A stretch of DNA of 5,336 nt from Clostridia bacterium (GCA_017537515.1 JAFYKO010000078.1:1-5336); one strand, 5' to 3'. Shown: positions 1 through 5,134, counted from the stretch's first letter. Made by a program: numbers and translations. The notes: a model not told the origin generated them from the sequence alone.

Positions 1-21
1 AACGGACCGGCGGAAATAATC

Positions 22-134
22 CCTCACTTTCAATATCTTTTGGTGATATGCTTAGCAGGAAGAACGCCCGTAAGCAACCTTGACGGGCAACCTTCCTGCG
101 TCGCCTCTCATCCAAAATCTTATTGAAATTGAGG
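22..134. other. Long imperfect hairpin
   Basis: The arms pair in nested blocks: 22-26 with 130-134, 28-35 (TTTCAATA) with 121-128 (TATTGAAA), 38-43 (TTTTGG) with 112-117 (CCAAAA), 44-46 with 108-110, 55-62 (GCAGGAAG) with 92-99 (CTTCCTGC), and 66-71 (GCCCGT) with 83-88 (ACGGGC), leaving an 11-base apical loop. Small internal loops separate the blocks, including a symmetric AAC/AAC loop. About 36 base pairs over 113 bases is more than chance would give. It may be a folded RNA on either strand or the arm of a palindromic repeat; transcription is not shown. Confidence 0.6.
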
Positions 135-168
135 CTTGCCACACGCCGAAACAAGCGAAGTGGTAAGC
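134..168. other. Short hairpin next to the long one
   Basis: GCTTGCCAC (134-142) pairs with GTGGTAAGC (160-168), with one G-T wobble when read as RNA. Inside the loop CGC (144-146) can pair with GCG (155-157). It abuts the long hairpin and shares base 134 with it, so at most one of the two uses that base. Confidence 0.45.
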
Positions 169-188
169 AAACTGTATCTTGTGGAAGA

Positions 189-222
189 GGTTGGATTTTA
201 TAAATAGTATTCAAATCCAACC
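189..222. other. Perfect 10-bp hairpin
   Basis: GGTTGGATTT (189-198) is the exact reverse complement of AAATCCAACC (213-222), with a 14-base A/T-rich loop. No run of T follows on either strand, so it does not look like an intrinsic terminator. It overlaps the beginning of the adjoining heptamer tract. Confidence 0.5.
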
Positions 223-256
223 TTAATTGCTAATTTCTAATTGCTAATTGCTAATT
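221..256 (-). repeat. Heptamer tandem repeat, left copy
   Basis: Read on the minus strand this is a run of 7-bp units AATTAGC and AATTAGA. Bases 225-256 are a perfect 32-base reverse complement of 894-925 on the far side of ruvC, and 221-256 against 894-929 matches at 35 of 36. The tract has no coding capacity of note. Heptamer tandem repeats are known as an intergenic class in cyanobacteria; their role in this lineage is unknown to me. Confidence 0.8.
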
Positions 257-280
257 TAATTTCCGCCGGTTCGGTAGAGA

Positions 281-307
281 GGCGGAATTAAAAGGGCGGA
301 ATTAAAA
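281..307. repeat. 13-bp direct repeat upstream of ruvC
   Basis: GGCGGAATTAAAA occurs at 281-293 and again at 295-307, one base apart. The first copy also forms an imperfect inverted repeat with TTAATTTCCGCC at 256-267 (one extra T). The pair sits directly upstream of the ruvC -35 box (313-318), so it could be a protein-binding site or simply duplicated repeat debris. Confidence 0.55.
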
Positions 308-312
308 TTTGC

Positions 313-341
313 TTGACATTCACGTGGTTTTGCGGTATTAT
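313..341 (+). promoter_or_regulatory. Sigma-A-type promoter for ruvC
   Basis: TTGACA at 313-318, a 17-base spacer, and TATTAT at 336-341 form a near-consensus housekeeping promoter. Transcription would be expected to begin about 6-8 bases after the -10 box, around 347-349, only 2-4 bases before the ruvC ATG at 351. This implies an almost leaderless mRNA. No SOS/LexA-like operator (CGAACRNRYGTTYG type) is visible over the promoter. Confidence 0.7.
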
Positions 342-350
342 TAGGATGTT

Positions 351-830
351 ATGAAAATTCTTGGTATTGACCCGGGTTACGGAATTGTCGGGTTTGGGAT
401 TATCGAAAAAGACAACTTCGGGATTCGAGTTGTGGATTATGGTGCAGTAACCACCCCCAAAGAAATGCCCCTTGTCGAACGTCTTTTGGTTATCGAGCAA
501 AGTTTTCAGCAGATTTTGGAGGAGTATCAACCCGACGAGATAGCCATTGAAGAACTGTTCTTTTTCAGAAATTACACCACAGTGATTCCCGTCGCCGAAA
601 GTCGTGGAGTTATTTTGACAACTTGCTACAAATACTGCAAAAACGTCTTCGAATACACACCACTTCAAATCAAGCAAGCCCTAACCGGCAACGGTCGAGC
701 GGACAAAAAACAAGTGCAGTTTATGGTCCAGCATACGCTTGGTTTGGCGTCAGTGCCTAAGCCCGACGACACCGCCGACGCCCTCGCAGTCGCCATAACG
801 CACAGCCAAATAAACCCTCTTTTCCGCTGA
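351..830 (+). CDS. ruvC: Holliday junction resolvase RuvC
   Basis: RuvC is the dimeric, metal-dependent endonuclease that cuts Holliday junctions symmetrically after RuvAB branch migration. The 159-residue product is close to the usual 160-175. The N-terminus reads ILGIDPG, giving catalytic D7; E67 lies in AIEELFF; and D140 and D143 lie in the C-terminal PDDTADALAVAITH stretch. These are the four carboxylates of the RNase H-like active site. F70 occupies the region of the aromatic residue that contacts the junction. The ATG at 351 is chosen because the family's conserved start falls exactly there. The only Shine-Dalgarno-like bases are AGGA at 343-346, just four bases before the ATG and probably upstream of the transcript start. 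The stop codon lies inside a hairpin. ruvC is separated from ruvA by 435 bp of repeats, although these genes are usually adjacent. Confidence 0.97.
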   Translation: MKILGIDPGYGIVGFGIIEKDNFGIRVVDYGAVTTPKEMPLVERLLVIEQSFQQILEEYQPDEIAIEELFFFRNYTTVIPVAESRGVILTTCYKYCKNVFEYTPLQIKQALTGNGRADKKQVQFMVQHTLGLASVPKPDDTADALAVAITHSQINPLFR

Positions 831-848
831 ACTGAAGTTCAGCGGAAA
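821..848 (+). terminator. 12-bp hairpin over the ruvC stop codon
   Basis: Bases 821-832 (TTTCCGCTGAAC) pair perfectly with 837-848 (GTTCAGCGGAAA) around a TGAA loop; the ruvC TGA (828-830) lies in the left arm. The stem is strong enough to pause or stabilise the 3' end of an mRNA, but no U-tract follows (AATTAGC repeats begin at once). A classic intrinsic terminator is therefore not supported. An mRNA-stability hairpin is equally plausible. Confidence 0.4.
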
Positions 849-934
849 GAATTAGCAATTAGCAATTAGAAATTAGAAATTAAGGTTTATTTGAATTAGC
901 AATTAGCAATTAGAAATTAGCAATTGAGGTTTGA
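849..934 (+). repeat. 44-bp tandem duplication of heptamer repeats
   Basis: Two copies begin at 849 and 893, each starting with GAATTAGC. They share the first 28 bases and differ at only a few positions afterwards. Each is built from 7-bp units: AATTAGC twice, then AATTAGA followed by AATTAGA or AATTAGC. The second copy is an almost exact inverted copy of 221-256. The trailing AATTAAGGTTT of copy one (878-888) is a perfect inverted match to AAACCTTAATT at 958-968. Confidence 0.85.
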
Positions 935-965
935 TTTTTAACGGGGCATTACAACTAAAACCTTA

Positions 966-997
966 ATTATTCATTATTCAATATTCATTATTCATTA
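966..997 (+). repeat. Second heptamer family (ATTATTC)
   Basis: Four consecutive 7-bp units, ATTATTC, ATTATTC, AATATTC and ATTATTC, are followed by ATTA. It has the same period as the AATTAGC tracts but a different sequence. It lies directly beyond an inverted AACCTTAATT motif that also borders the AATTAGC tract at 219-228, so the two families seem to share boundary sequence. Confidence 0.75.
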
Positions 998-1044
998 AAT
1001 TGTAACTTGCTTTCGTACGCTATAAAGCCTTACAACAACCACCA

Positions 1045-1214
1045 GCCGAACGGCCGTCCAATGGCAAGGCGGGGCGGTTAGAACCGCCAGTCATTGGGCG
1101 ACTGATGTCGCCTTATGGCGTACTACACCCGCAACCACTTGTGGTTGCCAATGCCACCCGGGGGGCTTCCCCCGGCGGGGTGTGGGCGAGTAGCCCACTC
1201 GCACGCAAGTGCGA
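1045..1214. other. GC-rich cluster of consecutive hairpins
   Basis: This GC-rich island within A/T-rich DNA is almost entirely made of inverted repeats. They are GCCG/CGGC at 1045-1054; CCAATG (1058-1063) with CATTGG (1092-1097) enclosing GGCGGT (1073-1078) with ACCGCC (1083-1088); GGCGAC (1097-1102) with GTCGCC (1107-1112); GCAACCAC (1131-1138) with GTGGTTGC (1141-1148); CCGGGGG (1158-1164) with CCCCCGG (1169-1175); GTGGGC (1182-1187) with GCCCAC (1193-1198); and TCGCAC (1199-1204) with GTGCGA (1209-1214). No gene is evident. It could be a dispersed palindromic repeat cluster or a structured RNA. Confidence 0.6.
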
Positions 1215-1225
1215 AATTATTTTTC
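1199..1225 (+). terminator. Possible intrinsic terminator upstream of ruvA
   Basis: A 6-bp GC-rich stem (TCGCAC/GTGCGA) with a GCAA tetraloop is followed by AATTATTTTTC, a T-rich stretch on the + strand. If active it would stop transcripts entering from ruvC. Its stem also competes with an alternative pairing of GCGAGT (1186-1191) with ACTCGC (1197-1202), and the T-run is broken, so the call is weak. No good promoter follows: the best I see is TTTTCA (1221-1226), 17 bases, TAAAAA (1244-1249), which is poor in A/T-rich DNA. Confidence 0.35.
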
Positions 1226-1265
1226 AAATTTTTATAAAAAAAATAAAAAATAAAACGGAGAAATT

Positions 1266-1859
1266 ATGATAGCATTTTTGAGGGGCGAGATAGCCCAAAA
1301 AACAGACGGGAAGATATTTATCGAAGCAAACGGCGTCGGCTTTGAAGTGCTTGTTTCAAACACAACATTGACCACAATCGGAGCCGAAGGCGAAAACATA
1401 ATGATACATACCTATATGCACGTCAAGGACGACGGAATAACCCTCTACGGCTTTTCAAGCACCGAAGAAAAACAACTCTTCGAGCAATTAATCTCCGTCA
1501 ACGGCGTCGGCCCAAAAGGAGCATTGGCAGTGCTTTCAAGTATGAAACTCAGCGACCTGCTTGTGTGCATTTCTTCAGGCGACAGCACAGCAATTTCCAG
1601 AGCAAAAGGCCTCGGCAAAAAAACAGCCGAGAGAATCGTTCTCGAACTTCAACACAAAGTCTCACCAATGGGCTTCGCAGTGCTTTCGGACGAGTTTGTT
1701 ATGAACACCAACACCGACGCAATGGACGAAGCATACGCAGTCCTAATTTCCCTCGGCCTCACAAAATCCGAATCACTCTCACTCGTCCGCAAAAACTCCA
1801 GCGGAACCGACACCGCCGAAGAAATCGTCGCAAAAGTATTAAAGGATATGGGTAGATAA
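1266..1859 (+). CDS. ruvA: Holliday junction branch migration subunit RuvA
   Basis: RuvA binds the four-way junction as a tetramer and loads RuvB. The 197-residue product has the family's usual length and three-domain plan: an N-terminal OB fold (about 1-63, starting MIAFLRGEI and ending near LYGF), a middle domain with two helix-hairpin-helix motifs (LISVNGVGPKGA at 75-86 and AKGLGKKTAERI at 113-124), an acidic/polar flexible linker, and a small C-terminal RuvB-binding domain (about 150-197). GGAG at 1257-1260, five bases before the ATG, supports this start. The stop is followed one base later by ruvB, so the two are surely cotranscribed and probably translationally coupled. The upstream leader (1215-1265) is almost pure A/T, and its promoter is uncertain. 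Confidence 0.97.
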   Translation: MIAFLRGEIAQKTDGKIFIEANGVGFEVLVSNTTLTTIGAEGENIMIHTYMHVKDDGITLYGFSSTEEKQLFEQLISVNGVGPKGALAVLSSMKLSDLLVCISSGDSTAISRAKGLGKKTAERIVLELQHKVSPMGFAVLSDEFVMNTNTDAMDEAYAVLISLGLTKSESLSLVRKNSSGTDTAEEIVAKVLKDMGR

Positions 1860-1860
1860 A

Positions 1861-2904
1861 ATGGAAAATAACAGATTCGTCTCAACTTCAAAAACATTAA
1901 CCGACGTCGAAATAGAAAGCTCACTAAGACCAACCAAAATGACCGAATACGTCGGCCAAGAAAAAATTAAAAACAACCTCGAAGTTTACATCAAGGCCGC
2001 GAAAAAGCGTGGCGACGCCCTCGACCATATACTGCTCTACGGCCCACCAGGCCTCGGCAAAACCACACTCTCGCATATAATCGCCAACGAACTCGGAAGC
2101 CAAATCAAAATAACCTCTGGCCCAGTAATCGAACACGCCGCAGACCTCGCCGCAATACTAACCAACCTCAACAAAAACGACGTGCTTTTTATCGACGAAA
2201 TACACAGACTCAATAAGTCAGTAGAAGAAATTCTATACCCCGCTATGGAAGACTTCGCACTAGACTTCGTCGTAGGCAAAGGCCCAAGTGCCAAAAGTAT
2301 GCGACTCAAAATCCAACCATTCACACTCATCGGTGCAACAACAAGAGCAGGGCTTTTGACCGGCCCACTCCGTGATAGATTCGGCGTATTAGCTAGACTC
2401 GAAATGTACAACGAGTTTGAATTAAGGGAGATTATCACCCGCAGTGCAAAAATACTAGGCATAGCAATCGACGACGACGCAAGCCTCGAAATAGCCAAAA
2501 GAAGCCGAGGCACACCACGTATAGCCAACAGAATCTTAAAGCGTGTGCGAGACTTCTCAGAGGTTTACGGTAAAAAAAGTATCGACATCGAAATAACAAA
2601 CAAAGCCCTCGACGCCCTAGATATCGACAAAAGCGGACTCGACAACACAGACAGAAAACTTCTTGAAACAATCATACGCAAATTTGAAGGCGGACCAGTC
2701 GGCCTCGACACACTTTCTGCAATATGCGGAGAAGACGCAACCACCGTCGAGGACGTCTGCGAACCATACCTCCTCCAAAAAGGCTTTATCGCCCGCACAA
2801 ACAGAGGACGTATCGCACTCAAAGAGGCCTACGAACACTTAGGCATACCACTTTCACAAACAAAGGAGAACGAACTTAAAGTTTACGAAAATGACGAATA
2901 TTAA
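1861..2904 (+). CDS. ruvB: Holliday junction branch migration helicase RuvB
   Basis: RuvB is the AAA+ hexameric motor that pulls DNA through the RuvA-bound junction. The 347-residue product has all the expected elements: Walker A GPPGLGKT (61-68), Walker B LFIDEIHR (109-116), sensor 1 GATTR (158-162), the arginine-finger region PLRDRFG (169-175), sensor 2 RGTPR (216-220), and a C-terminal winged-helix DNA-binding domain from about 262. The family's usual RTPRGR near the end reads RTNRGR (312-317), a mild deviation. The ATG lies one base after the ruvA stop; the nearest SD-like bases (AAAGGA, 1841-1846) are 14 bases upstream inside ruvA, so coupling to ruvA translation is likely. The 3' end overlaps queA by 14 bases. 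Confidence 0.98.
   Translation: MENNRFVSTSKTLTDVEIESSLRPTKMTEYVGQEKIKNNLEVYIKAAKKRGDALDHILLYGPPGLGKTTLSHIIANELGSQIKITSGPVIEHAADLAAILTNLNKNDVLFIDEIHRLNKSVEEILYPAMEDFALDFVVGKGPSAKSMRLKIQPFTLIGATTRAGLLTGPLRDRFGVLARLEMYNEFELREIITRSAKILGIAIDDDASLEIAKRSRGTPRIANRILKRVRDFSEVYGKKSIDIEITNKALDALDIDKSGLDNTDRKLLETIIRKFEGGPVGLDTLSAICGEDATTVEDVCEPYLLQKGFIARTNRGRIALKEAYEHLGIPLSQTKENELKVYENDEY
2862..2868 (+). promoter_or_regulatory. Distant Shine-Dalgarno before queA
   Basis: AAAGGAG lies inside the end of ruvB, with 22 bases between it and the queA ATG at 2891. That is much more than the usual 5-10. No in-frame ATG, GTG or TTG lies between them, and nothing closer to the ATG resembles an SD. queA may depend on ribosomes that finish ruvB 11 bases past the queA start. 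Confidence 0.4.
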
Positions 2905-3949
2905 AGATATACACAGCACAAAAACATATTACTACGACTTGCCCGAAGAACTTATAGCACAAACCCCACTTGAAAAACGAGACAATTCCAGAATGCTTGT
3001 CTACGACAAAACAAACAAGACCACAAACCACAAGCATTTTTTTGATATAATCGACTACCTAAACCCCGGCGACGTGCTTGTCATAAACAACACCAGAGTT
3101 CTGCCAGCAAGAATTTATGGCGAAAAGGTCGAAACCGGAGCCAAAATCGAACTGCTTTTGCAAAAAAGAAAAGATTTAAAGACTTGGGAAGCAATAACCC
3201 GCCCAGCAAAAAGACTCAAAATAGGCACAATAGTCAAATTCTCAGACAAACTCTCTTGCGAAGTCTTGGAAAAAGGCGACTTTGGACACGCAGTTGTAAG
3301 ATTCATTTACGACGGAGTGTTTGAACACCTTCTATCCGAAGTCGGCGAAATGCCCCTCCCACCTTATATCCACGAAAAACTAAAGGACGGCGAAAGATAC
3401 CAAACAGTTTACAGCAAAATCGAGGGCTCCAGCGCAGCACCAACAGCAGGCCTGCATTTCACACCCGAAGTTTTGGAAAAAATCAAAGCCAAAGGCGTAA
3501 ACGTCGTTGAAGTCCTTCTTCACGTCGGCCTAGGAACGTTCAGACCAGTCTCAACTGACAATATACTAAACCACGATATGCACAGCGAATATTATTGCCT
3601 AACCGAAGAAAACGCAAACGCCATAAACACCGCAAAACAAAACGGGAAAAAAGTTGTTGCCGTCGGTACAACCAGCGTAAGAGTGCTTGAAACCTGTGCA
3701 AAAGACGGAAAAGTGCGTGCGGGAAGCGGGGAAACGAAGATATTTATTTACCCGGGCTATAAATTCCAAATCCTAGACGCCCTATTGACCAACTTCCACT
3801 TGCCCGAAAGCACACTGATTATGCTCGTCTCAGCCTTTTGCGGAATAGACGAAACACTCGGGTTTTATTGCGAGGCAGTAAAAGAAAAATACAGATTCTT
3901 CAGCTTCGGGGACTGCTGTTTTTTGTATGAAAGTAAAGGAGAAAACTAA
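2891..3949 (+). CDS. queA: tRNA preQ1(34) S-adenosylmethionine ribosyltransferase-isomerase QueA
   Basis: QueA transfers and isomerises the ribosyl group of S-adenosylmethionine onto preQ1 at tRNA position 34, giving epoxyqueuosine; it is cytosolic. The 352-residue product is of typical length. Family signatures run the full length: YDLPEELIAQTPL (15-27), DVLVINNTRVLPARIYG (61-77), GEMPLPPYI (152-160), SSAAPTAGLHFTPE (180-193), LLHVGLGTFRPV (209-220), AVGTTSVRVLE (257-267) and ILDALLTNFHLPESTL (294-309). The N-terminus has about 12 more residues than the shortest homologues I recall, but no later start precedes the conserved YDLPEE block. It overlaps ruvB by 14 bases and lies 2 bases ahead of tgt, which makes its substrate tRNA. 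Confidence 0.97.
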   Translation: MTNIKDIHSTKTYYYDLPEELIAQTPLEKRDNSRMLVYDKTNKTTNHKHFFDIIDYLNPGDVLVINNTRVLPARIYGEKVETGAKIELLLQKRKDLKTWEAITRPAKRLKIGTIVKFSDKLSCEVLEKGDFGHAVVRFIYDGVFEHLLSEVGEMPLPPYIHEKLKDGERYQTVYSKIEGSSAAPTAGLHFTPEVLEKIKAKGVNVVEVLLHVGLGTFRPVSTDNILNHDMHSEYYCLTEENANAINTAKQNGKKVVAVGTTSVRVLETCAKDGKVRAGSGETKIFIYPGYKFQILDALLTNFHLPESTLIMLVSAFCGIDETLGFYCEAVKEKYRFFSFGDCCFLYESKGEN

Positions 3950-3951
3950 AT

Positions 3952-5067
3952 ATGGAAGAAAAATTTAAGTATGAAGTCATAAAGACCTGCAAACAAAGCG
4001 GTGCAAGAATAGGAAGACTCACGACCCCACACGGCGTTATTGAAACACCAGTGTTTATGCCCGTAGGCACACAAGCAACAGTGAAAGGCCTCACCCCAGA
4101 AATGCTGAAAGCCCTCAACGCACAAATAATCTTGTCAAACACCTACCACTTGCACCTAAGACCCGGCGAAGGAATCGTAAAACAAGCGGGCGGATTGCAT
4201 AAGTTTATGAATTGGGATAAACCAATCTTAACCGACAGTGGTGGGTTTCAAGTGTTCAGCCTCGCAGACCTAAGAAAGGTAACCGAAAATGGCGTTGAAT
4301 TCCGCTCACACCTAAACGGAGAAAAACTGTTTTTCACCCCCGAAAAGGCAATGCAAATAGAAAACGACTTAGGGGCGGATATTATTATGGCATTCGATGA
4401 GTGCAGTGCCTATGGCTCCACCCACGAACAAGTCAAGTCCGCTTGCGACAGAACAAAAAGATGGCTCGAAAGATGCTACAACGCACACAAAAACGAAAAT
4501 CAAATGCTCTTCCCAATCGTGCAAGGCGGAATATTCGAAGACCTAAGAATTCAATCAGCAAAAGATTGCACACCTTTCGCCAAGTGCGGGATAGCAGTCG
4601 GCGGGCTTTCTGTGGGCGAACCCAAAGAGGATATGTACAGAATATTGGACCTTCTCAACCCAATTCTTCCAAAAGATATGCCTAGATATTTAATGGGTGT
4701 GGGCAGTCCAGATTGTTTGGTTGAAGGCTTCGCAAGAGGCATAGATATGATGGACTGCGTTCTCCCAACAAGAATCGCAAGAAATGGAACCGCCTTTTCA
4801 AAAAATGGGAAACTCGTCATAAGAAACGCAAAGTTCAAGGACGATTTTAGGCCCATCGAAGAAGATTGCGACTGTTATGCCTGCAAAAACTTCTCTCGTG
4901 CATACATACGACATCTCATAAACGCCGGAGAAATGCTTGGCGGTGTGCTTCTCTCAATCCACAACCTAAGATTCTTGACCAGACTCACCGAAGAGGTAAA
5001 AAAAGCGATTTGGGAAGATAGATACCTAGATTTTAAGGAAGAATTCCTAAAAAACTACAAAGACTAA
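3952..5067 (+). CDS. tgt: Bacterial tRNA-guanine transglycosylase Tgt
   Basis: Tgt swaps guanine 34 of GUN-anticodon tRNAs (Asp, Asn, His, Tyr) for preQ1 through a covalent enzyme-tRNA intermediate. The 371-residue product has the TIM-barrel family's usual length. The general-base aspartate is D95 in LTDSGGFQ; the nucleophile is D268 in GIDMMDCVLPTR. The zinc site is complete: C306, C308 and C311 (CDCYAC) plus H337. FDEC (148-151) and GGLSVGE (217-223) carry the cysteine and valine typical of bacterial enzymes that accept preQ1. AAAGGAG at 3935-3941, ten bases ahead, fixes the start. It follows queA by 2 bases. Its stop codon lies at the edge of an A/T palindrome, and a separate promoter follows, so this is probably the last gene of the ruvA-tgt operon. 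Confidence 0.98.
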   Translation: MEEKFKYEVIKTCKQSGARIGRLTTPHGVIETPVFMPVGTQATVKGLTPEMLKALNAQIILSNTYHLHLRPGEGIVKQAGGLHKFMNWDKPILTDSGGFQVFSLADLRKVTENGVEFRSHLNGEKLFFTPEKAMQIENDLGADIIMAFDECSAYGSTHEQVKSACDRTKRWLERCYNAHKNENQMLFPIVQGGIFEDLRIQSAKDCTPFAKCGIAVGGLSVGEPKEDMYRILDLLNPILPKDMPRYLMGVGSPDCLVEGFARGIDMMDCVLPTRIARNGTAFSKNGKLVIRNAKFKDDFRPIEEDCDCYACKNFSRAYIRHLINAGEMLGGVLLSIHNLRFLTRLTEEVKKAIWEDRYLDFKEEFLKNYKD

Positions 5068-5082
5068 CAAAAAATTTTGTTA
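5065..5082. other. A/T palindrome over the tgt stop codon
   Basis: TAACAAAAAATTTTGTTA reads the same on both strands except for the central two bases, and it begins with the tgt TAA. With so little GC the hairpin would be weak, and only a short broken T stretch follows. It could be a weak terminator or, because it lies just upstream of the next promoter's -35 box (5089), a regulator binding site. Confidence 0.35.
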
Positions 5083-5088
5083 TTTGCC

Positions 5089-5117
5089 TTGCTAAATTTT
5101 GGAAATTATGCTATATT
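5089..5117 (+). promoter_or_regulatory. Extended -10 promoter for the small ORF and yajC
   Basis: TTGCTA at 5089-5094, a 17-base spacer and TATATT at 5112-5117, with TG at 5109-5110 giving an extended -10 (TGCTATATT). This is a good sigma-A-type promoter in the only real gap after the ruvA-tgt cluster. The start would be near 5123-5125, so the SD at 5122-5128 is at or very near the 5' end of the message. Confidence 0.65.
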
Positions 5118-5134
5118 AAAAAAAGGAGTGAAAA

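Larger units (their letters stand above)
1..273. repeat. Palindrome-rich intergenic element closed by an inverted repeat
   Basis: No convincing gene lies here. Bases 3-17 and 259-273 are inverted copies of each other (14 of 15 match; the core ACCGGCGGAAAT at 6-17 is perfect against 259-270). Between them lie three inverted-repeat hairpins (22-134, 134-168, 189-222) and a heptamer repeat tract. This could be a small non-autonomous element with terminal inverted repeats, a dispersed intergenic repeat, or a structured RNA; the sequence alone does not separate these. I see no transposase, no target-site duplication (the left flank is only 2 bases) and no known RNA family. The left boundary may lie outside the window. 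Confidence 0.5.

Noticed and set aside
1..273. Retron msr-msd RNA, 6S RNA, RNase P RNA or lysine riboswitch
   Set aside because: Inverted ends and long hairpins invited the comparison, but signature sequences of these RNAs are not seen and no reverse transcriptase is in the window.
346..354. Two-codon frame ATG-TTA-TGA overlapping the ruvC start
   Set aside because: It would need a transcript beginning before 346, which the promoter position makes unlikely, and such minimal frames arise easily by chance.
288..677. 129-codon antisense frame over ruvC
   Set aside because: It lies opposite a gene with intact catalytic residues, has no recognisable domain, and is readily explained as a shadow of ruvC codon usage.
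849..997. CRISPR array
   Set aside because: Repeats are 7-bp tandem units without unique spacers of uniform length, and no cas gene is present.
1000..1026. Promoter TTGTAA-15-TATAAA for ruvA
   Set aside because: The spacer is too short and the start would lie about 230 bases upstream of ruvA, before the hairpin cluster and the possible terminator.
1565..1855. Second + strand frame inside ruvA, and a similar one at 4401-4685 inside tgt
   Set aside because: Products are very basic and low in complexity, as expected from shifted reading of A/C-rich codons; no SD precedes them.
2037..2528. 163-codon antisense frame within ruvB, plus shorter antisense frames in ruvB, queA and tgt
   Set aside because: They overlie conserved AAA+ and enzyme motifs, have no SD and no family resemblance, and stack several frames deep, as shadows do.
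2905..5134. preQ1 riboswitch controlling queA or tgt
   Set aside because: I looked for the short preQ1 aptamer pattern upstream of queA, between queA and tgt, and after tgt. The gaps are too small or lack the stem and A-rich tail.
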